64,000 bases of DNA from [Bacillus] enclensis. GTDB lineage: Bacteria > Bacillota > Bacilli > Bacillales > Bacillaceae_B. The notes beneath the pieces were generated by a model. It worked only from the letters and a program-made list of their open reading frames with translations, had not been told where the DNA came from and did not search any database. The translations under genes and the position numbers were made by a program. Shown here in pieces: positions 24,947 to 34,232 of the stretch. How positions within the stretch are numbered: position 1 is the first letter of the stretch; each line of letters begins with the position of its first letter. The stretch covers positions 410,324 to 474,323 of the forward strand of contig NZ_KQ758482.1 of NCBI RefSeq assembly GCF_001456935.1, in the 5' to 3' direction.

Positions 24947-25447
24947 TTAATCAAAAGATATACTCGAAGAAGAAGACGACTCATCCGCCTTCACACAATC
25001 AATCGCAATCACCAGTGCAATCACAATCGTCTCCATCTCTTCATCCAGCACCTGCACCCTGTAGCTGTCGCCCCAGCTGAACCACTTCTTATCCACTTCA
25101 CCTACTACCTTGCCATGCTGCAATACCTGAAAGTTCATATCCCACCAGTTACCGCGCACTTCAATGCCTGCCGCATCGATCGTATAGCGTGCTTTTAAAA
25201 AGGAGAATTCCTTCTTGATCGTCACTACATCCTGCCCATTGACCTCAACGTAGAACTTCGGCAAGAAGCTGAATACCTTTTTCGTGATGAGTGCAACTTC
25301 GTCCCTGCTTGCATTCAATATGGAGAACGTCTTCGGGACCTTCATGAAGCTTCCCTCCACATAATAACGGTCCTTCTCCTCCTGATCCTTCACCGTGAAT
25401 TTCCCGCTGAGACTGAATACCTTTTGCTTTATATAAAGTTCTTTCAT
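24947..25447 (-). CDS. yxjI: YxjI-like LURP-one-related family protein
   Basis: A 166-residue protein of the LURP-one/Tubby-like fold: MKELYIKQKVFSLSGKFTVK starts the barrel, then repeated strand pairs (SILNASRDEVALITKKVFSF; FYVEVNGQDVVTIKKEFSFL; WDMNFQVLQHGKVVGEVDKK). The alternating K-x-F-S-F/FLP pattern is typical of YxjI. The C-terminus ends in a hydrophobic segment and a Ser-rich tail. In this family the hydrophobic helix runs through the barrel; function in bacteria is unknown. Followed by the small zinc-ribbon gene. Confidence 0.85.
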   Translation of the reverse strand: MKELYIKQKVFSLSGKFTVKDQEEKDRYYVEGSFMKVPKTFSILNASRDEVALITKKVFSFLPKFYVEVNGQDVVTIKKEFSFLKARYTIDAAGIEVRGNWWDMNFQVLQHGKVVGEVDKKWFSWGDSYRVQVLDEEMETIVIALVIAIDCVKADESSSSSSISFD

Positions 25448-25537
25448 ATAAGTGCCTCCCGTTTTTACGTCTTTCTTTATTTACGGTTGAGATGGGATTT
25501 GGTTCCAATTTTTTCATGGTGTGTTTATAAATAAATA

Positions 25538-25564
25538 GAAGCGCAGGCTTGCTCCCCGCGCTTC
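25538..25564 (-). terminator. possible terminator of the small membrane protein gene
   Basis: GAAGCGC and GCGCTTC arms around a 13-base loop; on the minus strand followed by TATTTATTT. Confidence 0.45.
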
Positions 25565-25631
25565 CTTGTATACTTATTTAATTTTCTTCTTTCACATCGA
25601 GGGGGATAAATGTGTCCATGTTAAGGGCTGG

Positions 25632-25838
25632 TCAATTATTAGTCGTGAGTATGATAAATATAAGCACAGTTAGCAGTAATGATATGGAAAGTGATATCAT
25701 TACTGCCGGGATTTTAATTGTTAAATTATTCTTACTATCTGGAGGAGAGCTGAACACCTTATATAAACAAAATATCAAAAGTGCCACACTTATTATTAAA
25801 ATAGTCCACAAAGATAAGCTTGTATTCATTTCCCCCAA
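25632..25838 (-). CDS. small two-span membrane protein
   Basis: About 65-68 residues with two hydrophobic segments (LWTILIISVALLIFCLYKVF and VMISLSISLLLTVLIFIIL) joined by a polar loop with KNNLTIKI. Start is either TTG at 25838 or ATG at 25829; AAGGAG lies upstream of both. No family recognised. Confidence 0.5.
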   Translation of the reverse strand: MGEMNTSLSLWTILIISVALLIFCLYKVFSSPPDSKNNLTIKIPAVMISLSISLLLTVLIFIILTTNN

Positions 25839-26003
25839 CCCTCTCCTTCATTAACGAAAGACGATCATATTCAGTTATATCCCCTTATTTGGAACAATTA
25901 AACAGTTTAAACCCAGCAGAGATTCTAGAGGAACATCTCCAACTCACCACGTTAATTGGATGGCAATTAGATTATTTCCTACAAACCATTCAATGATAAC
26001 CGC

Positions 26004-26939
26004 CTAGTTTTTAAGGCATTCTTCCGGATCGATGGCAATGGGTTTCCAGACTCCCGCAGCATCCATTTTAAATTGAGAAATCAATACATCCGTATCATTC
26101 GTTAATTGATAAAATACAAACCGGTAATCGGCTCCATCCGTGCCGATGAAATCAATGATTTTGACGTACCCATCTTGTTTGACATGCAGCTGTTTTTTGA
26201 CCAGCTTGCACCAGTCTCCGTACATAATGCCGACGACGGCTTCCGCATCATGCTGCCACAGGTGATAGGCTGCACACAGGAAGTTCTCTCCGTATAATCT
26301 CATGTGGTCGATTTTATAAAGATTATGAACCTTCTTCAATTGGATATAGCCGTAATAATAAGCAAAATAGGTGACACCCTTTGATGAACCTTCGATGCTT
26401 TCTAGTTCGATGAAATAGGATACGGTGTCTCCATCATCTGGGAGTCTATTCATCTTAATTAAATTCAGATGCCCGATCCCGGCAAACGATTGGAGATAAT
26501 CATGATAGGAAACCCTTTTTTGATAGTCGTCAGTGAAAAAATTGTAAGCAACAGGAAAGGGCAGCTTTGCCATCCCCACCGTTCCGCACCCGCCCATCTG
26601 CTTATCAGTGAGATTTTCTGCCTCTCTTAAAATACTAAAATAATGTAAGATCGTTTCATCAGCAGTGCGGGTCAATGCAGCAGGGAGTTTCACTTCCTTA
26701 TAGCTTTTTTCATAATAGGGATCAAAAAATTGAAAGTCCTTGAGAAGAGTATTTTTAATGGGGATGCAGGAAGGACGGAAATATTTTTCAAGATCACTGG
26801 TACGTACGGGCGAAGACTCTCCTCGTTCAACCGGCTGGCCAAATTGTTGAGGTTCGTATTGGGCCCCCATAACGAGGGTCCATTTCTCTTTACGTGTACG
26901 AGGAAAAATCCCCATTATCCAACTTGTAAGCTTCTTCAT
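26004..26939 (-). CDS. hypothetical protein, 311 residues
   Basis: A soluble-looking protein without a clear signal peptide, although MKKLTSWIMGIF could be a short membrane-attaching start. It has many aromatic residues, a stretch GGCGTVGMAKLPFPVAYNFF in the middle, and YFAYYYGYIQLKKVHNLYKI, a beta-rich pattern like that of scaffold or NTF2-like folds. The C-terminus is EECLKN. I recognise no family and no catalytic motif. It ends in a minus-strand stop upstream of gap sequence and begins 60 bases from a family B repeat. Confidence 0.6.
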   Translation of the reverse strand: MKKLTSWIMGIFPRTRKEKWTLVMGAQYEPQQFGQPVERGESSPVRTSDLEKYFRPSCIPIKNTLLKDFQFFDPYYEKSYKEVKLPAALTRTADETILHYFSILREAENLTDKQMGGCGTVGMAKLPFPVAYNFFTDDYQKRVSYHDYLQSFAGIGHLNLIKMNRLPDDGDTVSYFIELESIEGSSKGVTYFAYYYGYIQLKKVHNLYKIDHMRLYGENFLCAAYHLWQHDAEAVVGIMYGDWCKLVKKQLHVKQDGYVKIIDFIGTDGADYRFVFYQLTNDTDVLISQFKMDAAGVWKPIAIDPEECLKN

Positions 26940-26997
26940 TCAGCCTCCCACCTTCAAGAAAATACTGTTTTACCTTATTCATTTAGTGGGAAGATTA

Positions 26998-27080
26998 TGA
27001 GCCAAGGGGACAGGTACAATGACCCTTCCTCATTTATCTTACTACCTAAAAAAAACCAGGGGACCTGTCCCCTTGGCTCA
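26998..27080. repeat. intergenic inverted-repeat element, family B copy 1
   Basis: 83 bases with perfect 18-base terminal inverted repeats, TGAGCCAAGGGGACAGGT and ACCTGTCCCCTTGGCTCA. Related copies at 40064 and 40722 differ mainly in the middle. MITE-like structure, too small to code for a transposase. Confidence 0.75.
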
Positions 27081-27276
27081 AACACGTCGAATTACCTAAA
27101 GTTGTTGGAGATTCTAAATACAAACAGGTGACTGATGATTGGTTGGAATAGTGATTGTAGATAAACATAAAACTGAGGAAGTTATATGGAGCGTTTGCTG
27201 AACAAGCACCATAATGTCGTTTACATGATATGCACCCCAAAACGGAACAGTATACAATGAGTGTGGGTATATATCA

Positions 27277-28284
27277 TCAACCGCCAATATAGGACATTTC
27301 AATTTTCCTGGATTTTTGACTTTCTTCAGTTCTGATTTCAGAATAACGATCGTCACGTTTTTCCCATACACCCCTGATTGCTTGCTTCAGTTCCTCATCA
27401 GAGGCATTCCCTCGAACCATTTCCTTTAAATCAAACCCACTTTGAGCAAACAGGCAGGTGAAGAGCTTACCATCTGTTGACAGCCTTGCCCGAGTGCAAC
27501 TGGAACAGAAACTTTCTGTCACGGAAGAAATAAATCCTACTTCAGTGTCGGTTCCGGCATAACGATACCTTTTTGCCACTTCTCCAAAATAACCAGGCTC
27601 AACAGATTCTAATGGGTAATGACTATTTATTAAATCATGAATCTCCTTCTTACTGATAACATCTTTATAATTCCAGCCGTTTGTGGTTCCAACATCCATA
27701 AACTCAATAAATCGAAGGGTAATGCCTTCCTTTTTAAAATAATGGACCATTGGCATGATTTCATCGTCGCTTAAACCTTTTTTCACTACCATATTCACTT
27801 TTACTTCCAGGCCTTCTTGTTGAGCAGCTTTAATCCCATCTAATACCGGCTGTACTCCCCTTCCCATATCGTTGATTTTCTTAAACACTTTATCATTCAG
27901 GGAGTCCAGGCTCACATTGACCCTTGTAAGGCCAGCTTCTTTCAATTGTTTGGCATACTTCGGAAGGAATACTCCATTTGTGGTTAAGGCGATATCTTCT
28001 ATTCCTGATACTTTATATAAGCTTTCAATTAAATCGGGTAAATTTTTTCTGAGCAGGGGCTCCCCACCTGTGAGCCTGATTTTTTCAACACCAAATTCAG
28101 AAAAAATGCCTGCTAAACGAGTGATTTCCTCAAAAGAAAGGATTTCTTCTCTTTCTAAAAATGGATAGTCTGCACCAAAAATTTCTTTCGGCATGCAATA
28201 TCTGCAGCGGAAATTACATCGATCCGTTACAGAAATCCTCAAATCACGAAGAGATCTGGCTCGCTTATCTACTAAATGTTCCAT
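27277..28284 (-). CDS. moaA: GTP 3',8-cyclase MoaA
   Basis: A 335-residue radical SAM enzyme. [12 protein letters not shown] gives the Cys23-x3-Cys27-x2-Cys30 cluster site; the second cluster site is [10 protein letters not shown] then CLF. The protein ends in Gly-Gly (SYIGG), as required for activity in MoaA. It converts GTP to the 3',8-cyclic intermediate, the first step of molybdenum cofactor synthesis; MoaC makes the next step. It is the last gene of the minus-strand group mobB-mobA-moaA. An extra 50-base gap separates it from mobA. Confidence 0.96.
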   Translation of the reverse strand: MEHLVDKRARSLRDLRISVTDRCNFRCRYCMPKEIFGADYPFLEREEILSFEEITRLAGIFSEFGVEKIRLTGGEPLLRKNLPDLIESLYKVSGIEDIALTTNGVFLPKYAKQLKEAGLTRVNVSLDSLNDKVFKKINDMGRGVQPVLDGIKAAQQEGLEVKVNMVVKKGLSDDEIMPMVHYFKKEGITLRFIEFMDVGTTNGWNYKDVISKKEIHDLINSHYPLESVEPGYFGEVAKRYRYAGTDTEVGFISSVTESFCSSCTRARLSTDGKLFTCLFAQSGFDLKEMVRGNASDEELKQAIRGVWEKRDDRYSEIRTEESQKSRKIEMSYIGG

Positions 28285-28335
28285 GCATTGCTCACTCCAA
28301 TTAGGTATATCCTCTTTTCTGCCTATTCGATTCTC

Positions 28336-28926
28336 TTATTTTATATAAGTATCAAAGTCTTTCTTTGTATTAATATTATGAAACGCTTCAATTTCTCCAA
28401 CTTCTTCTTCACTTAAGTAGAGTACAGAGAAGCCTTTCAATACATTACCCATTTTGTAGTCTTCACTAACAAGCAGACAGTAGATTTTCTCCTTAACAGT
28501 ATCCCGGTACACAGCTAATAAAGGTTGAAGCTTACCATTGATGATTGGAACGATCGCATCATATCTTGTGTCAATTTTACTTACTAATCGATTGACTAAG
28601 CTGCTTGTCACCAGTGGAACATCTATAGGCAGTATGACGTACCATTCCGCTTTATACTTACTCATGGCAGTATAGATCCCCCCTAAAGGTCCGCATCCTT
28701 GGAATTCTTCTAAATCCTCTGTCACCTGTATGTTTGGTAAACCATTGAATTGGGAGAATAAAGCTGCGCTTGTTACAATGATAACCTCATCGGTGATTGA
28801 AGAAACCGCTTGTAAGGAATGCTGAAAAAATGGCTTTCCTTTGTATAGTGAAAAAGCCTTGTCACTTCCAAATCGTTTGGATTGGCCGCCGGCCACAATT
28901 ACTCCGGCTATTTTACTATCACGCAT
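28336..28926 (-). CDS. mobA: molybdenum cofactor guanylyltransferase MobA
   Basis: A 196-residue nucleotidyltransferase starting at the ATG at 28926 (AAGGAGG six bases upstream; a longer frame to 28965 lacks support). IAGVIVAGGQSKRFGSDKAF is the GTP-binding glycine loop, followed by DEVIIVT and the GGIYTAMSKYKAEWYVILPIDVPLV segment with the metal-binding Asp. It attaches GMP to molybdopterin to form the MGD form that bisMGD enzymes such as the neighbouring formate dehydrogenase need. It lies 11 bases after mobB. Confidence 0.93.
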   Translation of the reverse strand: MRDSKIAGVIVAGGQSKRFGSDKAFSLYKGKPFFQHSLQAVSSITDEVIIVTSAALFSQFNGLPNIQVTEDLEEFQGCGPLGGIYTAMSKYKAEWYVILPIDVPLVTSSLVNRLVSKIDTRYDAIVPIINGKLQPLLAVYRDTVKEKIYCLLVSEDYKMGNVLKGFSVLYLSEEEVGEIEAFHNINTKKDFDTYIK

Positions 28927-28937
28927 AATCATCCTCC

Positions 28938-29483
28938 TTAGTTTGAAAGAGCTTTCTGAACCCACTTAAGATACCAATGTGAAAATTCTTTCATCTTGTC
29001 TTTCGAAAAATAGGCGATGGTGTCCTTTTGATTTTCAATAGGGAAAGGTGCTATCACCGCAATCACATTCTCGACTTCCTGAAGGATTCGATCATCACTC
29101 CGCTCGCGGAGAAGGACCACCTTTGGGTATCGTTCCTTTTTAAATCCCTCACATATAATTAAATCCGTTTTAATATAAGAATAAAATGAGAGAATGTCAT
29201 CAAGCTTCCATTCCTTTCTCGAAATGGATAACTGGAGCACTCCATCACCTTCTACACCTGATATCTCTGCCCCTGCCTGCTGATGAAAAGTACTATCGGT
29301 ATTTTCAACCGTATCCGGTTTTCCCCCATGTCCATGATGCTTGCAGGAAGAAACAGAAATTCCAAATTCAGAAGCCCATTTGATCATGTTACAAACTAAG
29401 GAAGTCTTCCCGCTATTTTTAAACCCCACTACCTGCAGGACCGGAATATCATTGAACAAATCCCTACACCTCTTTCCATTCAA
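28938..29483 (-). CDS. mobB: molybdopterin-guanine dinucleotide accessory GTPase MobB
   Basis: A 181-residue P-loop protein: [20 protein letters not shown] (Walker A) and [20 protein letters not shown], the typical MobB switch region. It helps MobA attach GMP. The gene runs divergently from moaC, with about 50 bases between them for back-to-back promoters, and is directly followed by mobA. Confidence 0.93.
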   Translation of the reverse strand: MNGKRCRDLFNDIPVLQVVGFKNSGKTSLVCNMIKWASEFGISVSSCKHHGHGGKPDTVENTDSTFHQQAGAEISGVEGDGVLQLSISRKEWKLDDILSFYSYIKTDLIICEGFKKERYPKVVLLRERSDDRILQEVENVIAVIAPFPIENQKDTIAYFSKDKMKEFSHWYLKWVQKALSN

Positions 29484-29533
29484 GTTTTACTTTCCATTTA
29501 AATACGATTACACTAACAACAGAGGTGAAAACA

Positions 29534-30025
29534 ATGTCCAAATTTACTCATTTTAATGAAGAGGGAAGAGCGAAAATGGTGGATATATCCAGTAAGGATG
29601 AAACCGTCAGAACGGCGATTGCCCTCTCATCTATTCAAGTTAATAAAGATATTTATCAAAAAATAGTAGACCATGATTTTAAAAAAGGCGATGTGCTTGG
29701 TGTGGCTCAAGTTGCCGGAATAATGGCAGCAAAACAAACAGCTACTATTATTCCTATGTGCCACCCAATTCCAATCAGCAGTGTAAATATATCTTTTACA
29801 TGGAAAGAAATAAGTGAAGCTGCATACGATTTGCATATTACTTCAGAAGTGAAAACGAAAGGGAGCACAGGGGTTGAAATGGAAGCTTTGACTGCCGCCG
29901 CTGCTACAGCCCTTTGCGTGTATGATATGTGCAAATCCGTAGATAAAGGCATGATTATCGGTCCAACATACTTGCAGCATAAATCGGGTGGGAAAAACGG
30001 CGATTTCAACCGGGAACAGCTCTAA
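29534..30025 (+). CDS. moaC: cyclic pyranopterin monophosphate synthase MoaC
   Basis: A 163-residue protein from the ATG at 29534 (AGAGGTG upstream; a GTG at 29525 lies inside the ribosome site). Conserved parts: [57 protein letters not shown] and the C-terminal [20 protein letters not shown] with the catalytic Lys. It converts the MoaA product to cyclic pyranopterin monophosphate. It is the only plus-strand gene in this part of the cluster and is convergent with modB. Confidence 0.96.
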   Translation: MSKFTHFNEEGRAKMVDISSKDETVRTAIALSSIQVNKDIYQKIVDHDFKKGDVLGVAQVAGIMAAKQTATIIPMCHPIPISSVNISFTWKEISEAAYDLHITSEVKTKGSTGVEMEALTAAAATALCVYDMCKSVDKGMIIGPTYLQHKSGGKNGDFNREQL

Positions 30026-30085
30026 TCCCTGCTTTATTATGAATCCCACAGTCCTGATGAAATCTAAGATTTACTGTTATGTATA

Positions 30086-30757
30086 TCAGGGCCGGCCGTT
30101 GATTCGATTTACAAAAAAGAGAAAGATGAAAGAAATAGCAATGCTTATTCCTACGTATTTCCAAGCTAAACTGTCTTCTCCTGATTCTATAGCTACGTAG
30201 ATGGCAGTTGAGATGGTTTTTGTTTTCCCTGGAATGTTACCGGCAAACATTAACGTTGCCCCAAATTCCCCCAATGCCCTTGTGAAGCTTAATATCGCTC
30301 CTGTGAGCAAGGATCTGCTTGCGAGCGGGATCGAAACATACATGAGTACCTTTGCCTCTGAGGCCCCATCCACCCGCGAAGCTGCTTCGATATCTCCATC
30401 AATGCTTAAAAATCCTGCTTTTGCTGATTGATACATTAATGGAAAAGCTACAACGACGGCTGCAACTATGGCGGCGTATGGTGTAAACAAAATCGTTTCC
30501 CCCATGACCTTTTCTATTCCTCTCCCTATCGGACTATTGATCCCAAACATAATCAACAGGATAAATCCAATGACTGAAGGCGGCAATACCAACGGGAGAA
30601 TGAAAAGAGTTTCCAAAAAGGTTTTTCCACGAAAGTTGATCCGGGAGTATTTATGTGAGAGCAGTACTGAAACAATGAAAGTAAAAATAGTTGATGCTCC
30701 TGCTACCAAAAGGGAAAGCTTGATAGGGAACCAAAATGATTCCATTCTAATATCCAC
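30086..30757 (-). CDS. modB: molybdate ABC transporter permease ModB
   Basis: A 223-residue permease with five to six membrane segments and the EAA loop (GDIEAASRVDGASEAKVLMYVSIPL region) that docks the ATPase. FTRALGEFGATLMFAGNIPG is the ModB/CysU signature. It lies 14 bases after modA. No modC-type ATPase is seen in the window, so energy coupling must come from an ATPase encoded elsewhere. Confidence 0.93.
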   Translation of the reverse strand: MDIRMESFWFPIKLSLLVAGASTIFTFIVSVLLSHKYSRINFRGKTFLETLFILPLVLPPSVIGFILLIMFGINSPIGRGIEKVMGETILFTPYAAIVAAVVVAFPLMYQSAKAGFLSIDGDIEAASRVDGASEAKVLMYVSIPLASRSLLTGAILSFTRALGEFGATLMFAGNIPGKTKTISTAIYVAIESGEDSLAWKYVGISIAISFIFLFFVNRINGRP

Positions 30758-30771
30758 CTACTTTTTACATA

Positions 30772-31530
30772 TTACCCTTTCGTAAATCCAAATTTTTCAA
30801 AGGTTTCTTTTCTTTTGTCATCTATTACAAATTTGGTAAAAACAGCAGCTTCTTTAGGATGTTTGCTTTTTTGCAATACGCCCGCATAATAACCAATCCT
30901 TGAATACAGGGAGGGATTTATCAACTGGATTGATTTCACCTTTTCGCTGACCATTAAATCACTAGCATAAACCACCCCTAAAGACACAGACTGATTTTCT
31001 ACCAGTGTAAGAACACCTCTTACATCTTTGGAGAATACAAGCTGATCCTTTACCTTGTTCCATTTATTCATTCCTATTAATGCCTCTTTAGCATAGCTTC
31101 CTGCCGGTACAAATTCCGGATTTCCAATGGCAAGCTTATTCTTGGAAGGGGAAAGACCATCAAGGCTGGATATGGTGCTGGATTTAGGAGCGATTATCAC
31201 TAATCGATTTGTTAAGAACTCTCCTCCCAAGTTTGAATCGATAAATCCTCGGTCTACCAATCTTTCATAATCTTTTTTTGATGCAGAAAGAAAAACATCA
31301 CTCGGGGCTCCTTGTTCCACTTGTTTTCTTAAGGCCCCCGTACCACCAAAGTTAAAGACGATATGAATATCAGGGTGTTCTTTTTCGAAATCCTTCTTTA
31401 CCTCCATCATACTATCTTTAAGGCTGGCAGCTGCTGATATGGTCAGAGTAACCTTATTCTTATCTTTAGGAGCACATCCAGTTAAGAGCAGCATAATGGA
31501 AAGAATGGTCAGTATCTTTTTTCTCTTCAT
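30772..31530 (-). CDS. modA: molybdate-binding lipoprotein ModA
   Basis: A 252-residue solute-binding protein: signal peptide with lipobox L-T-G-C (LSIMLLLTGCAPKD), then TISAAASLKDSMMEVKKDFE, the ModA signature with the two Ser oxoanion contacts, and the C-terminal YYAGVLQKSKHPKEAAVFTKF. It binds molybdate outside the membrane and delivers it to ModB. Between moaB (10 bases upstream) and modB, so uptake and cofactor synthesis are co-transcribed. Confidence 0.94.
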   Translation of the reverse strand: MKRKKILTILSIMLLLTGCAPKDKNKVTLTISAAASLKDSMMEVKKDFEKEHPDIHIVFNFGGTGALRKQVEQGAPSDVFLSASKKDYERLVDRGFIDSNLGGEFLTNRLVIIAPKSSTISSLDGLSPSKNKLAIGNPEFVPAGSYAKEALIGMNKWNKVKDQLVFSKDVRGVLTLVENQSVSLGVVYASDLMVSEKVKSIQLINPSLYSRIGYYAGVLQKSKHPKEAAVFTKFVIDDKRKETFEKFGFTKG

Positions 31531-31539
31531 TTTTTCTTT

Positions 31540-32121
31540 CTACCTCAAATCTTTTGTCATTTCATTTGCAATATGACCTATTTCGGGAATGATTAATTGT
31601 TCCATCGCAAGCTTTACAGCACCGGATGAGCCCGGCATCGAAAAAATAATCGTGTTATTGGAAATTCCTGCAATCGCCCTTGAAAGAATGGCAGCCGAAC
31701 CAATATCATCCCGATAACTTAAAAAGCGGAAAATCTCACCAAACCCTACCAATTCTTTATCCAATAAAGCTTTTACTGCTTCTATCGTAACATCTCTATT
31801 GCTTATCCCGGTTCCACCGTTTAATAAAACCGCCTGTATTTGATTGTTATGTATTGCTTTTTCCAGTGAAGCATTTATGAGAGTTTTTTCATCTTTTATA
31901 ATTTCATAATCAGCCACTTCATGTCCGGATCGTTGGAGTAATTCCATAAGGAGCCCTCCGCTTTTATCCGTTTCTTTTGTTCTCGTATCGCTTACTGTTA
32001 TAACTTTGCATGTAACTTTTTTAGTCGATGCTTTTCTATGCTCCTGCAGCACTGGATTCTCCCCCTTTTTTAATGCTGTTTTGGAAAAACTGTGGTCTTG
32101 GGAATGCCGTTTTTCTGCCAT
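31540..32121 (-). CDS. moaB: molybdopterin adenylyltransferase-family MoaB
   Basis: A 193-residue MoaB/MogA protein. The core runs from VTCKVITVSDTRTKETDKSG through LNGGTGISNRDVTIEAVKAL to FSMPGSSGAVKLAMEQLIIP; the GGTG and PGS loops bind molybdopterin. About 35 extra polar N-terminal residues (HSQDHSFSKTALKKGENPVL) are unusual, and the ribosome site for the first ATG is poor (GAGGGG directly next to it), so the true start may lie further in. It adenylates molybdopterin before metal insertion by MoeA. Confidence 0.9.
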   Translation of the reverse strand: MAEKRHSQDHSFSKTALKKGENPVLQEHRKASTKKVTCKVITVSDTRTKETDKSGGLLMELLQRSGHEVADYEIIKDEKTLINASLEKAIHNNQIQAVLLNGGTGISNRDVTIEAVKALLDKELVGFGEIFRFLSYRDDIGSAAILSRAIAGISNNTIIFSMPGSSGAVKLAMEQLIIPEIGHIANEMTKDLR

Positions 32122-32203
32122 CCCCTCGGTAAGCGAGCATCCTGCAACTACTTCCTTCTGTAAGATAACAGCAGCCTTTGCGAAAAGGTCCTATCAATCA
32201 TGC

Positions 32204-32437
32204 TTATCCTCCGCTGACCGGGGGGATGAACGCAACAACGTCTCCTGAAGAAATCACTTCATCCTCAAGGGCATATTGTTCATTGACGGCCACCATAACT
32301 CCATCTAAACGGGAAAGATGATAATCGTTGATCATCAGTTCCTTTATCTCTTTTACGGTTAGATCCCCTTTGTCAATAGACACTTCTTGTTGACCTGCTT
32401 CTTCCTGTAAATGGGCAAAAAGCAATACTTTAATCAT
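32204..32437 (-). CDS. moaD: molybdopterin synthase small subunit MoaD
   Basis: A 77-residue ubiquitin-like sulfur carrier ending in Gly-Gly (FIPPVSGG), which is activated by MoeB and thiocarboxylated. The ATG at 32437 has GGGAG eight bases upstream and overlaps the moaE stop by 8 bases. Works with MoaE to form the dithiolene of molybdopterin. Confidence 0.92.
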   Translation of the reverse strand: MIKVLLFAHLQEEAGQQEVSIDKGDLTVKEIKELMINDYHLSRLDGVMVAVNEQYALEDEVISSGDVVAFIPPVSGG

Positions 32438-32903
32438 CAGCTGCACTCCCTTTCATCGGTTTCCCGTTAGAATATTCCACCTGCTGAAGTTGATCTCCTA
32501 TCCACAGTTCTCCATCTTCCCAATGTTCTTTTTTCCAAATAGGAACAATCTTTTTAATCTGTTCGATCACAAATTCATTTGCTTCATATGCCGCTTTCCG
32601 GTGGGGAGAGGATACGGCTATGACCACTGCAAGATCAGATATTTCAAGCCTGCCCACTCGATGGGTGATAGCAACCTTCGCAGTCGGCCATTTTCCCTTC
32701 ACCTGCTCCCCGATTTCCGCCAGCTTCTTTACCGCCATCGATTCATATGCTTGATACTCTAAGTACAGTGTTTTTCTGCCTTTTGTCCATTCTCTAACGG
32801 TACCGCAAAATATGGTCACGGCTCCGGCATCTCTGCTTTCAACTTTCGCAGATACCTTTTCTGGCTTAATAGGAACATCTGTCACTTCAAATAGCTCTTC
32901 ACT
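32430..32903 (-). CDS. moaE: molybdopterin synthase large subunit MoaE
   Basis: About 157 residues from the GTG at 32903, with AAAGGA upstream; a GTG at 32927 would add eight residues. Core motifs: GAVTIFCGTVREWTKGRKTL, VAITHRVGRLEISDLAVVIA and SSPHRKAAYEANEFVIEQIK, followed by PIWKKEHWEDGELWI with the catalytic Lys. It overlaps moeA upstream and moaD downstream, a tight translational chain. Confidence 0.94.
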   Translation of the reverse strand, partial: SEELFEVTDVPIKPEKVSAKVESRDAGAVTIFCGTVREWTKGRKTLYLEYQAYESMAVKKLAEIGEQVKGKWPTAKVAITHRVGRLEISDLAVVIAVSSPHRKAAYEANEFVIEQIKKIVPIWKKEHWEDGELWIGDQLQQVEYSNGKPMKGSAADD

Positions 32904-34215
32904 CACGATGCTGCATCCTTTCTTCACTTCCTATTGATTTCTGGAATAGATTATTAACAGAAAAACTGCCCTGTTGGTCTTCCAACAGTAGCACCTTTAC
33001 TGGCATGCCTTGTTTATACCCCCTTGTTCCACCAGGAAGCACAATTAGAACATTGGCTGAGGCTAATGAGGAAACGACACCTGACTTATCGAGACCAGTA
33101 GGCTTGGCGACCACTCTTCCGTCTGAAAACGTCATCTCCCCCCTGACAAACCGGGTAAATGGATTTGGTTTTGGAAAATCCACACCAAGCACCGCTTCTT
33201 CATTTCTTACAAAAAGATTAGGACATTGTAAGAAACCTCTCATAACCGGTCGAACGAATAATTCAAAACCTACATAGCAAGCAGATGGATTTCCAGATAA
33301 TCCGAACAGCAGCTTCCCATCCTTTTCAGCAACTGTCGTGACACTTCCCGGCCGCATCCCTACTTTATTAAATAAAACATTGGCTCCAAGTTTTTGATAA
33401 ATCTCCGGCAGGTAATCATAATCCCCGACTGATACACCACCTGTTGTGATGAGAAAGTCAACCTCTTGCAGGGCACTTCTCACATGTTGAAAGCAGAGGT
33501 CCAAATCATCGCTTAATTGCCCCAAGAGAATACCTTCGCCCCCTGCGCGTTCAATCTGAGAGAGAATCATATATGAATTACTATTGCGGATTTTCCCAGG
33601 CTGAAGGGGTTCATCGATTGCCAGCAATTCACTTCCGGTAGCTAAGACGCCTACTTTCGGTTTCCTGCTGACAGGTACTTTTTTATAGCCGAAAGTGGCG
33701 AGAAGTGCAGCAATTCCAGGATTGATATGGGATCCTTTTTCAGCCAGTATAGTCCCCTTTTTAGTATCCTCACCCCGAAAGGAAATATTGTCACCGCCAC
33801 TAAACGACCGGTTGACCGTAATAAATGCTCTTCCGTCTTTTTCAATGTTTTTCACCAATTCAAGCATGACAACTGCGTTACATCCCTCCGGAATAGGTGC
33901 GCCTGTCATGATCCTGACTGCTTGGTTTTCTTTTATTGGCTGATTGTACACACTTCCTGCTCCAATTTCGGAAACAACCTCCAGATGAACAGGAGTCTCC
34001 CGGGACGCATATGTAGTATCTTCCGCTCTTATCGCAAATCCATCATACGGGGACCGGTCAAATAGAGGGACATCATGATCTGCAAGCAGATTGTCTCCCA
34101 GTACTCTGCCATAGGCATCCTCTATGGCTATTGATTCTGTGCTTCCTTTCTTTTTATACCTTAGTACACGGTCTATGGCTTCTTCTACCTTGATGGGTGT
34201 TCGACTTTCTAACAT
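32899..34215 (-). CDS. moeA: molybdopterin molybdenumtransferase MoeA
   Basis: A 438-residue MoeA. Domain order: N-terminal linker and dimer part (LADHDVPLFDRSPYDGFAIR), beta-barrel part (MTGAPIPEGCNAVVMLE), MogA-like domain (GVLATGSELLAIDEPLQPGK; DFLITTGGVSVGDYDY; FGLSGNPSACYVGFELFVRP) and a C-terminal beta domain. It inserts molybdate into adenylated molybdopterin. It follows moeB by 17 bases and overlaps the moaE start region. Confidence 0.95.
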   Translation of the reverse strand: MLESRTPIKVEEAIDRVLRYKKKGSTESIAIEDAYGRVLGDNLLADHDVPLFDRSPYDGFAIRAEDTTYASRETPVHLEVVSEIGAGSVYNQPIKENQAVRIMTGAPIPEGCNAVVMLELVKNIEKDGRAFITVNRSFSGGDNISFRGEDTKKGTILAEKGSHINPGIAALLATFGYKKVPVSRKPKVGVLATGSELLAIDEPLQPGKIRNSNSYMILSQIERAGGEGILLGQLSDDLDLCFQHVRSALQEVDFLITTGGVSVGDYDYLPEIYQKLGANVLFNKVGMRPGSVTTVAEKDGKLLFGLSGNPSACYVGFELFVRPVMRGFLQCPNLFVRNEEAVLGVDFPKPNPFTRFVRGEMTFSDGRVVAKPTGLDKSGVVSSLASANVLIVLPGGTRGYKQGMPVKVLLLEDQQGSFSVNNLFQKSIGSEERMQHRE

Positions 34216-34232
34216 CGGCTGCCTCCATTCTC